A stretch of 64,000 bases of DNA from positions 5,019 to 69,018 of the forward strand of contig CAYNFH010000004.1 of assembly GCA_964396385.1 (NCBI GenBank), written 5' to 3'. Each line of letters opens with the position of its first letter. Position 1 is the stretch's first letter. Source of the stretch: CAYNFH01 sp964396385 (GTDB taxonomy: Bacteria > Armatimonadota > Chthonomonadetes > Chthonomonadales > CAJBBX01). A program made the position numbers and the translations under genes. Below, one piece after another: positions 53,522 to 61,680 of the stretch. The notes below the pieces were generated by a model. The model ran no database searches and was not told where the DNA came from. It saw only the letters and a list, made by a program, of their open reading frames with translations.

Positions 53522-53671
53522 GCGGGTCTCCTCAAACTTGAGGCTGGATATGCAGGAAGATTCGTGATGCGATGCTCTGTTGCCTCCCTGGCGGTAGGGT
53601 TATGATCCGGCGTGCCGAAGGAGGTAAGGAGGCCGGCGAAGGCCACAGACTGGACGAGAGGAGTCACTGTC

Positions 53672-54439
53672 ATGGCAAAGATCCCGATCGGGCTGCAGCT
53701 CTACTCCGTGCGCGGAGAGTGCGAAAAGGACCTCGCGAACGCGATCAAGCAGACGGCAGCCATCGGCTACGTGGGCGCGGAGCCGTGGGGCTACGGCGGC
53801 GATGCCCTGGAGTGGATGGGCCACAAAGCGCGGGACATCCGCAGGATGTATGACGACAACGGTTTGAAGTGCTGCGGCTTCCATCTGCAGAGCAGGGCGC
53901 TCCAGGGCGACAACCTCCAGCGTACCGTGGAGATGAACCAGATCCTGGGCAACCGGTTCCTCATTATCGCCATGGACAAGAACCGGATGAGCAGCCGGGA
54001 GGGCATCCAGGAGCTGGTGGGGATCCTGGAGAGCGCGGCGGACCAAGTGAAGCCGCACGGGATGTTCACCGGCTACCATGCCCACGGGTTCGACTTTGCG
54101 GAAGTAGATGGCCGGCAGGCCTGGGACATCCTCTTCACCAGTCTGCGGCCGGACATCATCATGCAGATGGACATCGGCAACTGCGTGAGCGGAGGCGGCG
54201 ACCCCATTGCGATGCTGCGAAAGTTCCCGGGGCGGGCGCGATCCGTGCATCTGAAGGACTTCGGCGGACCTCCCGGATGCGTCATCGGCGAGGGCCAGGC
54301 GGACTGGCCCACCATCTTCGACCTCTGCGAGCGCACCCAGAACACGGAATGGTACGTGGTGGAGGAGGGCGAGGAGAATGGCCTCGGCTTCGATACCTCC
54401 CGCCGGAGTCTGGAAGCGCTGCGGAGAATGGGCAAGTAG
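53672..54439 (+). CDS. sugar phosphate isomerase/epimerase (TIM barrel)
   Basis: 255 residues. IGLQLYSVRGECEKD at the start, GFHLQSR, TGYHAHGFDF, MQMDIGNC and HLKDFGG carry the metal-binding His/Glu/Asp pattern of the xylose-isomerase-like TIM barrel family. The enzymes isomerise or epimerise sugars and polyols. GAGAGGAG precedes ATG 53672. Divergent from the Gfo/Idh gene; the two families often work in the same inositol/sugar pathway. Confidence 0.83.
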   Translation: MAKIPIGLQLYSVRGECEKDLANAIKQTAAIGYVGAEPWGYGGDALEWMGHKARDIRRMYDDNGLKCCGFHLQSRALQGDNLQRTVEMNQILGNRFLIIAMDKNRMSSREGIQELVGILESAADQVKPHGMFTGYHAHGFDFAEVDGRQAWDILFTSLRPDIIMQMDIGNCVSGGGDPIAMLRKFPGRARSVHLKDFGGPPGCVIGEGQADWPTIFDLCERTQNTEWYVVEEGEENGLGFDTSRRSLEALRRMGK

Positions 54440-54454
54440 TACGGAGGACGCGGC

Positions 54455-54478
54455 GACGCGGCGACGCGTCGCCGCGTC
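54455..54478. terminator. 24-base perfect palindrome between convergent genes
   Basis: GACGCGGCGACG followed by CGTCGCCGCGTC, midway between the stops of the isomerase and GH5 genes. It can form a hairpin in either direction and so may end both transcripts. It is also made of GCGGCGAC repeats, like other dispersed patches. Confidence 0.5.
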
Positions 54479-54485
54479 AGTCGGG

Positions 54486-55598
54486 CTACTGTATCAGCCC
54501 CAACGCTTCCACGGGGACGGGGTCTATGACCGGCTTGCCGTCCTGGAAGCGGCGGCCAAAGCCGAAGCCGTCGTCCCAGCCCCACACGGCCCAGCCTACG
54601 CCGCTCTCCTTCAGGACGCTCGCGAAGTCATGGAACCAGCGGCGGCGAGAATTCGGTGGGGCGTTCTTGGGATAGACGCCGAACTCGCCACGGTAGAGCG
54701 GCACGTGGTGCTCCCGGCCCCAGTCCAGCGCCAGCGCCAGCCGCGACTTCAGCTTGTCCCGGTCCCAGTGCTGCCGGCCGTAGTCCTCCACCCATCGCCG
54801 CGCTTCCGGGTCCGTGATGCCGGCCAGCGCCGGCGCCACCGCTTCCGGGCTGGAGGGATACGGGATGTCGCGCAGCAGCGGGGGAACGCGACCGGCCCAC
54901 GTGGCGCCCTGGTGCGTGAACGTGAACGGGTCGTAGAAGTGGAAGGAGTAGACGATATCGCCGTCCGCCAGCGGGGTAAGCTTCCGCAATCCGTCTATCC
55001 CGCCCCAGTCCGGCCCGGTGGCGATGATGGTGTGGCGCGGCGCGTTCTGCCGGATAGCGTGGACGATTCTCTCCTGGAGCGCGAACCAGTCCTGCTCGTG
55101 CCCGGTGAAGACAGGCTCATTCACCACCTCAAAGAAGAGCGTGTTCGGGTCGAAGTGGCGGAGCCTGGCCGCCAGCGCGCCCCAGAAGGTGGGGTAGCCG
55201 CCGGACCACGATTCGTTATGCTCAATGCGCTCCTGGTTGGTGTTGTGCGGGTCCACGATCACGGCCAGGTCGTGGGCGTGGAAGCGGGTGATGGCCGCCT
55301 CCAGGTCCGCCAGGTGGTCCGCGATGGGATGGGTGGGATCCGCCGGGTCGTACAGGTACTGCGGTGAGACGCAGAGCCGCACGTGGCGCAGCCCCAGGTG
55401 GCGGATCATCGCCATCTCATCATCACTCATGTAGTCGCGGTAGTGAGATTCCGGCTGCGGGCTGTAAGCCTGGAACCACTGGGTGACGTTGACCCCGCTG
55501 CTCAGCCGGTCCAGCCGGGCCTGCGGCACCGCGGCGATGGAGCCGGCGGCGACGGTCAGGAGCAGCGCGCCTGCCGTCAGGGCAGTTACAATGCTCAT
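54486..55598 (-). CDS. glycoside hydrolase family 5 protein
   Basis: 370 residues. Signal peptide (TALTAGALLLTVAAGSIAAV), then GH5 motifs: FFEVVNEPVF with the acid/base Glu (~residue 160), VYSFHFYDPF, and YRGEFGVY with the nucleophile Glu (~307), WGWDDGFG close to the end. GH5 enzymes cut beta-1,4-glucans, mannans or xylans. ATG 55598 is chosen; upstream residues are not signal-like. Confidence 0.85.
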   Translation of the reverse strand: MSIVTALTAGALLLTVAAGSIAAVPQARLDRLSSGVNVTQWFQAYSPQPESHYRDYMSDDEMAMIRHLGLRHVRLCVSPQYLYDPADPTHPIADHLADLEAAITRFHAHDLAVIVDPHNTNQERIEHNESWSGGYPTFWGALAARLRHFDPNTLFFEVVNEPVFTGHEQDWFALQERIVHAIRQNAPRHTIIATGPDWGGIDGLRKLTPLADGDIVYSFHFYDPFTFTHQGATWAGRVPPLLRDIPYPSSPEAVAPALAGITDPEARRWVEDYGRQHWDRDKLKSRLALALDWGREHHVPLYRGEFGVYPKNAPPNSRRRWFHDFASVLKESGVGWAVWGWDDGFGFGRRFQDGKPVIDPVPVEALGLIQ

Positions 55599-55688
55599 GT
55601 CGGTCTTCCCTTCAGGACCTCCGCCGCAACGTTGCGGTAGCCGGATCGGTCCCCAGCCTGTTATACCGGACGCCAGGAGCCGGATTCT

Positions 55689-56228
55689 ATGCCCAGATAC
55701 CTCGCTTTGCTCCGCGCCATCAATGTAGGCGGTCATACGGTCAAGATGGAGCGGCTGCGGCAGCTCTTCGAGTCGCTCGGCTTCGAGCGCGTCTCTACCT
55801 TCATCGCCAGCGGGAACGTGCTGTTCGAGGCCGGTGAGGAGGATGCGCTGGCGTTGGAGGAGCGGATTGAGGGCTGCCTCCGGGACGCGCTCGGCTACGA
55901 AGTGACTACCTTCCTACGGACTCCGCTAGAGCTAGGATCCATTTGCCTCCTGGAGCCCTTCACCGCGGAAGAGCTGGAAGCCGAGCGCGCCGCCCTCTAC
56001 ATCGGCTGCCTCAAGACGGCTCCCACTCACGAGGCGGCGCAGCGGATCGTCGCACTCTCCACCGCTTCAGACGACCTGCGCATCCATGGGCGCGAGCTCT
56101 ACTGGCTCTGCCGCACGCGGTTCAGCGAATCGCCCATCACCGGCGCGCGGCTGGAGCGGGCCCTGGGCATGCAGACCACCCTCCGCAACGTGAACACCAT
56201 CCTGCGCCTCGCGGACGCGTCGCTGTGA
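55689..56228 (+). CDS. DUF1697 protein
   Basis: 179 residues, MPRYLALLRAINVGGH, then STFIASGNVLFEA and MQTTLRNVNTILRLA, the beginning, middle and end typical of the DUF1697 family. Cytoplasmic, role unknown. Divergent from GH5 and convergent with the que operon. Confidence 0.87.
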   Translation: MPRYLALLRAINVGGHTVKMERLRQLFESLGFERVSTFIASGNVLFEAGEEDALALEERIEGCLRDALGYEVTTFLRTPLELGSICLLEPFTAEELEAERAALYIGCLKTAPTHEAAQRIVALSTASDDLRIHGRELYWLCRTRFSESPITGARLERALGMQTTLRNVNTILRLADASL

Positions 56229-56244
56229 CCGGCACGCGCACGGG

Positions 56245-56604
56245 CTACTTCTCTCCCCTGTAGACGCAGCCGGAGGTGCACGTCTCCTGGACCACCACCT
56301 TCGCCAGCCCCGGCAGCCGCGGCTGAAGGCGGACCCAGATCCAGCGGGCCAGGTGCTCGCTGGTGGGGTTCTCCAGTCCCTCGATGTCGTTGAGGCAGTT
56401 GTGGTCTAGCACGTCGAAGAGCGGCTGGAAGGCGGTCTTCAGGTCCGCGAAGTCCATCACCCAGCCGGAATGCTCGCCCACCTCGCCGCGGACGTGCACC
56501 TCCACGCGGAAGGAGTGGCCGTGCATCCTCCCGCACTTGTGTCCGGCCGGCACGTTGGGCAGCCGGTGGGCGGCCTCGATCTGGAAGACCTTGTAGATGT
56601 CCAC
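56245..56604 (-). CDS. queD: 6-carboxy-5,6,7,8-tetrahydropterin synthase (QueD)
   Basis: 119 residues from a [14 protein letters not shown] and CGRMHGHSF give the zinc histidines and the catalytic cysteine; [18 protein letters not shown] and [11 protein letters not shown] complete the family pattern. It converts dihydroneopterin triphosphate to 6-carboxytetrahydropterin, an early step to queuosine. Last gene of the queC-queE-queD operon, 11 bp after queE. Confidence 0.92.
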   Translation of the reverse strand: MDIYKVFQIEAAHRLPNVPAGHKCGRMHGHSFRVEVHVRGEVGEHSGWVMDFADLKTAFQPLFDVLDHNCLNDIEGLENPTSEHLARWIWVRLQPRLPGLAKVVVQETCTSGCVYRGEK

Positions 56605-56615
56605 GGGTAGGGGCC

Positions 56616-57290
56616 TCAGGGGATCCCGATGAGCTTGTGCGTCTGCACGCTCAGGCGCCAGCGCGGATGCGCCAGACAGTACCGGATGGCGAGCCGCGTG
56701 TTCTCCGCCAGGTGGGGACCGTCCATAGGCTGCAGGTACCAACGCTGGAAGTCCAGGTGCTCAAAACGCTCCGGCGCCGCGCCCTCTTGCGGGTAGACGA
56801 GCTTCAGCTCGCTGCCGCGCTCCACCACCAGGGGCGCCCCCGCCTTGGGGCTCACCGTAAGCCAGTCGATTCCGACCGGCGCGGGGCGCGTGCCGTTGGT
56901 CTCGACCGCCACCTCTAAGCCATGGGCGTGGAAGGCCGCTATCAGCTCTTCGTCCAACTGGAGCAGCGGCTCACCGCCGGTGCAGACCACGAAGGGCACG
57001 GAGGACGGAGAACGGAGGACGGAGGACGGAGTGCCGGTTCTGTGGTCGCTGGCCGGCCATTTCTGAGCAACGGCGGCCGCCAGCGAATCCGCGCTCCGGA
57101 ACCTGCCGCCGCCGGGGCCGTTGGCGCCCACAAAATCCGTGTCGCAGAACTGGCAGATGGCGCGCCCGCGGTCCTCCTCGCGCCCTGTCCACAGGTTGCA
57201 GCCCGCAAACCGGCAGAACACCGCCGGGCGGCCCGCGTGGGCGCCCTCTCCCTGCAGCGTATAGTAGATCTCCTTTACGCTGTAGGTCAT
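56616..57290 (-). CDS. queE: 7-carboxy-7-deazaguanine synthase (QueE)
   Basis: 224 residues. Radical-SAM cluster motif [20 protein letters not shown] then FCDTDFVG, as in the QueE clade with an enlarged CX14CX2C spacing; [12 protein letters not shown] and VETNGT follow. It makes the 7-deazapurine ring with a radical mechanism. Residues ~86-97 ([13 protein letters not shown]) are a repeat-encoded insertion just before the GGEP strand. The ATG overlaps the QueC stop by 4 bp (ATGA). Confidence 0.9.
   Translation of the reverse strand: MTYSVKEIYYTLQGEGAHAGRPAVFCRFAGCNLWTGREEDRGRAICQFCDTDFVGANGPGGGRFRSADSLAAAVAQKWPASDHRTGTPSSVLRSPSSVPFVVCTGGEPLLQLDEELIAAFHAHGLEVAVETNGTRPAPVGIDWLTVSPKAGAPLVVERGSELKLVYPQEGAAPERFEHLDFQRWYLQPMDGPHLAENTRLAIRYCLAHPRWRLSVQTHKLIGIP
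56999..57040. repeat. GGACGGA repeat insertion inside queE
   Basis: GGAGGACGGAGAACGGAGGA and further GGACGGA units, within the QueE gene between the iron-sulfur and GGEP segments, in frame. Identical unit to the left arm inside the GH127 gene. Confidence 0.88.
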
Positions 57291-57982
57291 CTGTGCGCGC
57301 GGTATCGCGTGGGGTCGGCTACGCCTGCTTCCTGAAAGCCTTTCCGGCGCAGGAGGCAGGAGTCGCACTCTCCGCACGCCTTCCCGGTGGGTGAGGGATC
57401 ATAGCAGCTCAGCGTGGCGGCGTAGTCCACGCCGAGCTCGGTGCCCTTGCCGATGATCTGTGCCTTGGTGAGGTGGATGAGCGGCGTGTGGATCTTGATC
57501 CGCTGCGTTCCCTCTACGGCCGCCTTCGTCGCACGGTTGGCCATCTTCTCGTAGGCTTCGATGTACTCCGGCCGGCAGTCCGGGTAGCCTGAGAAGTCGA
57601 GGCTGTTTACGCCGATGTAGATGTCGCTGGCGCCCAGCACCTCCGCCCAGGCGAGCGCGAAGGAGAGGAAGATCGTGTTGCGGGCGGGCACATAGGTGAC
57701 GGGGATCCCCTCGCCCATCTCCTGCGCGCTTCGACCCTTCGGAACCGCGATATCCGCCGTAAGCGCCGACCCGCCGAACTGCCGGAGGTCCATATCCAGT
57801 ACCACGTGCTCTGCAGCCCCGAGCTGGCGCGCGATACGCCGCGCCGCCTCCAGCTCCACCTGGTGCCGCTGCCCGTATTGGAAGCTCAGCGCGTAGGCGG
57901 CGTAGCCCTCGCTCCGGGCAATCGCCAGCACGGTGGCGGAATCCAGCCCACCGCTTAGAAGAACCACCGCCCTTCCGTTCAT
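57287..57982 (-). CDS. queC: 7-cyano-7-deazaguanine synthase (QueC), housekeeping copy
   Basis: 231 residues. PP-loop [11 protein letters not shown] (~8-18), [24 protein letters not shown], and zinc cysteines [19 protein letters not shown]. Converts 7-carboxy-7-deazaguanine to preQ0. Clustered with queE and queD, so this is the copy for tRNA queuosine. Comparison shows the protein at 23054-23710 keeps the motifs but differs strongly between them. Confidence 0.93.
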   Translation of the reverse strand: MNGRAVVLLSGGLDSATVLAIARSEGYAAYALSFQYGQRHQVELEAARRIARQLGAAEHVVLDMDLRQFGGSALTADIAVPKGRSAQEMGEGIPVTYVPARNTIFLSFALAWAEVLGASDIYIGVNSLDFSGYPDCRPEYIEAYEKMANRATKAAVEGTQRIKIHTPLIHLTKAQIIGKGTELGVDYAATLSCYDPSPTGKACGECDSCLLRRKGFQEAGVADPTRYRAHR

Positions 57983-58015
57983 GTGTGTTGTGGCCTCAGG
58001 ACTTGCGGTCCGCCT

Positions 58016-58360
58016 CTACCAGACGTCTTCCCCAGGAGGGCCGGTCCGCACCGGACAGTTCACCGCGAGCGCCGGTCTATCCTCTCCACGCTTGCTGCCC
58101 GCGAGCGCGGCAGTGGCGGTGCGCCGACTCGCGCCACTTACCGGAAGCACGCCCGGCCTCCAAACGTCGGTATTTGCGACGAGCTCCTGGGCGAGCTGAT
58201 CCTTCACCAGTTGCGGAGCCTGGGCCAGCATGAGCTTGATGAGCTTTAGGCGCTCGTCCTGTGAGTAGTTGGAGCGAATCCAGGCGGCGAGCTCAGGGAG
58301 GGAGGGAGCGGGCGAGTGGGCGAGCGGGTGAGCGGGCGAAGGAGTGAGACATTGTCTCAA
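58016..58360 (-). CDS. possible small helical protein (114 aa)
   Basis: From a TTG within repeat DNA. Residues ~22-70 (LAAWIRSNYSQDERLKLIKL, MLAQAPQLVKDQLAQELVA) look like real amphipathic helices; the first 20 residues are repeat-encoded Pro/His/Ser and the end is low complexity. No family recognised. The true start may differ. Confidence 0.35.
   Translation of the reverse strand: MRQCLTPSPAHPLAHSPAPSLPELAAWIRSNYSQDERLKLIKLMLAQAPQLVKDQLAQELVANTDVWRPGVLPVSGASRRTATAALAGSKRGEDRPALAVNCPVRTGPPGEDVW
58295..58345. repeat. GGCGAGTG/GAGCGGGT octamer repeats
   Basis: GGGAGGGAGGGAGCGGGCGA followed by GTGGGCGAGCGGGTGAGCGG. Single-arm member of the dispersed family at the beginning of the 58016-58360 frame. 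Confidence 0.75.
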
Positions 58361-58435
58361 ATTGGCGGGCAGATCATGCGGGTTCGGCGCCTGGGCGGGT
58401 GCGCCGTAGGAGTGGCCTCACGGATGGTCCGAGGG

Positions 58436-58903
58436 TCATTGTGCGTGCCTCTTCCTGATCTCCGTTGCCCACTCCGTTGCGTTCGCCTTCATCTCTTCAA
58501 TCAGCACGTTCTGTTCTCTTGCGGCCTCGCGCACCTGATTGGCCGCTTGCTCTACTTCCGCAAGAGAGCGGCGGGCGCGTTCTTCCTCCTGGCGAAGCCG
58601 CTCGGCTGTCTGCCGCGCCTCCTCATTGAGAAGACGGATCTCTTCGCCGGCTAACCTGGCCTGCTCCCGAAGCTCCCGAAGCTCCTCCGCTACGACCCTC
58701 GCTATCTCCTGGGTCTGCCGCGTTTCCTCCGCCTGTACTCTACCAGTCTCAGCGGACTCCCGCACTTCCTCCTTGACCTGCCGTCGCTCCTCAGCAGTTT
58801 CCCGAGCGTCGGCGTGTTCCTCCCTCTGGCGCTCCGCTTGTTCACGCGCGTGTTCAGCTTCAGCCCTTTCAGTCTCTGCCTGCGGCTCCTGCTCCCTTCC
58901 CAT
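58436..58903 (-). CDS. Glu/Arg-rich coiled-coil protein
   Basis: 155 residues from ATG 58903, almost all charged, with heptad-like AEETRQTQEIARVVAEELRE and AERLRQEEERARRSLAEVEQ; one long coiled coil is expected. Similar low-complexity E/R/Q/A proteins occur in many thermophilic and Armatimonadota genomes. No function is known. No membrane segment. Confidence 0.7.
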   Translation of the reverse strand: MGREQEPQAETERAEAEHAREQAERQREEHADARETAEERRQVKEEVRESAETGRVQAEETRQTQEIARVVAEELRELREQARLAGEEIRLLNEEARQTAERLRQEEERARRSLAEVEQAANQVREAAREQNVLIEEMKANATEWATEIRKRHAQ

Positions 58904-59168
58904 TCTTGCACTCCTGTCGGCCCGCACACCTCCAAATCTGCGGATGCCACCAGTTTCTCTACAGTACCGGCCCCGTGGCTAATGCCAAAAAGCGCGTTCG
59001 GGCCGAACTCGACCATTCCCTCTTAACGGCTCAGTGGGGCTGTTTTGTCTTAGGCGTGTCCGAGTAGGCTAAGAGGGCTTGACCGGTCCTGCGTTGACTA
59101 CAGGCCGGCTTCTGGGGATCGCAGTAGCGAGACTGTCTGAACAAGCGTGGCCGGAGCTACCGGGTGAG

Positions 59169-59699
59169 CTATTGTGCGCTCTCCAGGTGGCCGGTCAGCG
59201 TGACCTCGAACGCGGCATCGGTGCTGCTGCTCGCCAGGTGCTCGGCGAAGAGCGTGATAGGTGTGCCAGGGTCGGCGTACATCAGCGCCGGCTCATTGGC
59301 AATGAAAATGTTGTGTCCCATGTTGTCAATGGGGTTGCTCGGGCTTGGAGCTGCCAAGTAGTTGTAAAGGAACTCCTTATGGTCGGTGCGAGAGGACACC
59401 CGAAAGAAGACTGGTTTGTCGGTCCCGCTGGTAAGGATGTATGCGTTTACGTGCTGGATCACAAAGCGCTGGCCGGCAGGCACCGTCACCGTTGCGTTGT
59501 CCACGATTGGTAGCGGGCCGCCTGCGGAGACGCCGGCGCGGGCGTGGTCCGTTAACCGGGCGACGTACGGCACGGCCTTCGTGACGGCGACCCCACCCTG
59601 TCCCACGCCGCCATGGCTGGTTCGGGTGGTGAGCAGCATCAGGTTCAGCAGAAGGAGAAGCAGGCAGATAGCAGATACGGCAGTGGCGCGCGACTTCAT
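59169..59699 (-). CDS. secreted hypothetical protein (176 aa)
   Basis: Signal peptide ATAVSAICLLLLLLNLMLLT (~5-24), then beta-rich sequence (VTVPAGQRFVIQHVNAYILT, FEVTLTGHLES), probably one exported sandwich domain. No family recognised. The 240 bases between it and the coiled-coil gene hold nothing I can identify. Confidence 0.65.
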   Translation of the reverse strand: MKSRATAVSAICLLLLLLNLMLLTTRTSHGGVGQGGVAVTKAVPYVARLTDHARAGVSAGGPLPIVDNATVTVPAGQRFVIQHVNAYILTSGTDKPVFFRVSSRTDHKEFLYNYLAAPSPSNPIDNMGHNIFIANEPALMYADPGTPITLFAEHLASSSTDAAFEVTLTGHLESAQ

Positions 59700-59829
59700 G
59701 GTGTGGTCATCCTCCCCAAGGCTTTCTCCTTAGGTTCGGGCACGGTGTGCCCCCTCCTGCACGTCCCAGCCGTCCTACGCGTTTGAGAGGAGTAGGGCCG
59801 GATTCGCGGCTCCGGCCGGGCCGCCTTGC

Positions 59830-60105
59830 TCAGTAGTCGGTGGGGAGCATGAGCGTCCAGGCGCCGGCTTCGTTCTCTCCCAGCCAGATGCCGGCCGCCA
59901 GGATCCATAGCCTGTCGCTGCCTGTGGCGTGCTGGAGCTTGGTGCGCAGCGCGTCGGCCAGGGCCGGGAGGTCCATGCCGACTCCCTCCGGATAGAACGG
60001 CTGGAGCTCGCTCCATAGGGCCGAAGACATGCGGGTGATGGGCTTCCCACCGGAGCGGTGCGCCTGGGCCGCCGCGGCCTCCAGCTCGCCGGCTTTTTGT
60101 TTCAA
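59830..60105 (-). CDS. possible truncated protein ending LMLPTDY
   Basis: 92 residues from a TTG located inside a CRISPR-like repeat, so the 5' end is probably lost. GVGMDLPALADALRTKLQHA and SDRLWILAAGIWLGENEAGA look like real protein. No family recognised. A second repeat half (60041-60064) lies inside this frame. Confidence 0.4.
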   Translation of the reverse strand: MKQKAGELEAAAAQAHRSGGKPITRMSSALWSELQPFYPEGVGMDLPALADALRTKLQHATGSDRLWILAAGIWLGENEAGAWTLMLPTDY

Positions 60106-60208
60106 TCCTCACCGCTCCCATGGGAGCGGTGCGCCGGGCCTGCCGGTGGAGCCCTTCCGGCTCCAGCGCGTGTTTCAATCCTCACCGCTCCGGTGAGAGC
60201 GGTGCGCC
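60041..60208. CRISPR. short degenerate CRISPR-like array
   Basis: Two 37-base repeats at 60099-60135 and 60172-60208 begin GTTTCAATCCTCACCGCTCC and end GAGCGGTGCGCC, differing only in the loop (CATGG versus GGTGA). They are separated by a 36-base unique spacer. A third repeat 3' half ends at 60064 with a 34-base spacer, so the period is 71-73. GTTTCAATCC starts and internal palindromes are typical of CRISPR repeats. No cas genes are in the window, so this is probably an orphan or an array end. Confidence 0.55.
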
Positions 60209-60235
60209 CTGAGGCTGCCATGAGCCACGCCTATC

Positions 60236-60409
60236 ATGCGCCGCGAGCATATCAGCGAGGACGAGGTGATGGCCGCCCTCCGAATCCACGGCCTGGGCGA
60301 TCCGAAGGACGCCCAGCTCGCCGTCCTGGAGGTGGACGGCACCCTCAGCGTCGTCCCCCGCGACACCCCCTACAAGCATAAGCCCAGCCCTCGGCGTCGT
60401 GCCGGGTGA
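60236..60409 (+). pseudogene. 3' remnant of a DUF421 (YetF-like) membrane protein gene
   Basis: 57 residues, MRREHISEDEVMAALRIHG and LAVLEVDGTLSVVPRDTP, match the C-terminal cytoplasmic end of DUF421/YetF proteins. The N-terminal membrane helices are missing and the CRISPR-like repeats lie directly upstream. Probably a fragment left after rearrangement. Confidence 0.7.
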
Positions 60410-60415
60410 TATAAT
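60410..60415 (+). promoter_or_regulatory. extended -10 of the VapBC-like pair
   Basis: GTGATATAATGCAT contains a perfect TATAAT, 36 bases before the antitoxin ATG. Matches the motif at 17068-17073 in 12 of 14 bases. Confidence 0.45.
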
Positions 60416-60451
60416 GCATTTGGGCGCTCGTGCGACAATCCAATCAGGCCA

Positions 60452-60688
60452 ATGACCGTCATACTCGACCTAACTCCGGAACAAGAAGACAGGCTGCAGC
60501 GCGAGGCGCAAGCCCGCGGCGTTGAACCAACGGATCTTCTCCGCCAGATTGTCCAAAGCGGGATCGACCAGATCGCTCCTGCCCCGCCGCCCGGAGCACG
60601 GATACCTGGTCTACATGCCGGAAAGATCTGGATAGCGGACGACTTTGATGAGCCGCTGCCGGACAGCTTTTGGCTGGGCGAGGAGTGA
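60452..60688 (+). CDS. antitoxin of a VapBC-like pair
   Basis: 78 residues, TVILDLTPEQEDRLQREAQA, RGVEPTDLLRQIVQSGI, then a linker and the tail IADDFDEPLPDSFWLGEE, typical of antitoxins whose C-terminus DEPLPD.F fills the PIN active site. Overlaps the toxin GTG by 4 bp (GTGA). Would repress its own promoter together with the toxin. Confidence 0.8.
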   Translation: MTVILDLTPEQEDRLQREAQARGVEPTDLLRQIVQSGIDQIAPAPPPGARIPGLHAGKIWIADDFDEPLPDSFWLGEE

Positions 60689-61068
60689 AGCTTCTCCTGG
60701 ATTCCCATACGTTTCTATGGTGGGCGAGCGAGCCGGCCAAGCTTTCGTCCACTGCCCTGACCCTCTGCAGCGATCCGGCGAACTCCCTCCTGTTGAGTTC
60801 GGCGAGTGCCTGGGAAGTGCAGATCAAACATAGCCTGGGGAAGCTGGGCCTCACCCTGCCCCTCAGCACGCTCCTCGCTCAGCAGCGGGCCAACGGACTG
60901 GGTATCCTGCCCGTCACAGTTGACCACGTGCTCCTCCTGGACACGCTGCCTTATCACCACAAAGACCCCTTTGACCGGCTTATCATCGCGCAGGCCATTG
61001 TGGAAGGGGCTTCCGTAGTCACCGCCGACCAGGCATTCTCGCATTACTCTGTCTCCACAATCTGGTAA
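60685..61068 (+). CDS. PIN-domain toxin (VapC-like ribonuclease)
   Basis: 127 residues from a GTG. PIN acidic residues in LLLDSHTFLWW (~3-13), SSASAWEVQIKHSLGKL (~44-60), HHKDPFDRLIIAQA (~93-106) and VTADQAF (~113-119) are all present, so the toxin is expected to be active. Such enzymes cut RNA under stress. Forms an intact toxin-antitoxin pair with the preceding gene, in contrast to the broken pair at 17.1-17.9 kb. Confidence 0.85.
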   Translation: MKLLLDSHTFLWWASEPAKLSSTALTLCSDPANSLLLSSASAWEVQIKHSLGKLGLTLPLSTLLAQQRANGLGILPVTVDHVLLLDTLPYHHKDPFDRLIIAQAIVEGASVVTADQAFSHYSVSTIW

Positions 61069-61095
61069 GCCGTCTCGGCCTGCGCCTACATCCCG

Positions 61096-61581
61096 CTACT
61101 CTCCACCACCGTAAAGATTCGGAAAGCCGATTTTCCGCCATCTTACACGCCCGCAGTGCAGCAGAGCTTCACTCCAAATGGTGCGTCCGGCAAATCCTCT
61201 CCCTTTTCTGGAGTCCCCGCAGGGGGACTTAGCGCCCTTCGTAGCCCGCGACTTATGGTCCTTGCGGAAATGGTGGGCCGGCGACGCCCCGCGCATGTGC
61301 TCGTGCTCCGCCGAAGGCAGCGGCGCCCACTCGCCCAACCGATGAAGGAGAAGGTCCAGAGGTTCCGAATCTTGAGGGCCGAGGTACTCGTGCGCCGCCA
61401 GCAGCGACCGTCGTAGCGCCGCCGCCTCCGGCTACGCCAGCGCCTGCCGGCTGGCGTACCAGCCACAGTAGGCGAGGAGGGCCGGAAGACCACCGGCAGC
61501 CAGGAGCCAAGGAAGGCTCTGAAACCGGCCGCGTCGGGCTGGAACCGCTATCGGCTCATTGGCGACTTCAGCGGTGTTCAT
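61096..61581 (-). pseudogene. small membrane protein gene interrupted by an in-frame TAG
   Basis: ATG 61581 begins MNTAEVANEPIAVPARRGRF, followed by a hydrophobic helix LPWLLAAGGLPALLAYCGW and ASRQALA, then TAG (61432-61434). The same frame goes on as PEAAALRRSLLAAHEYLGPQ, DSEPLDLLLHRLGEWAPLPS and beyond to 61096. Divergent from the sigma factor gene, so it might have been its membrane partner. Later residues look like read-through of non-coding DNA. The break may be real or an error. Confidence 0.45.
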
Positions 61582-61680
61582 GCGGCAGGCTTCGGTTCCC
61601 CGTCTGTTGTTTCCTCTGCGTTGCGGGTTGGCAGTGGAGCCTACTGATCCTTATTGCTTCATTGCCGCGCCTACCAATTG

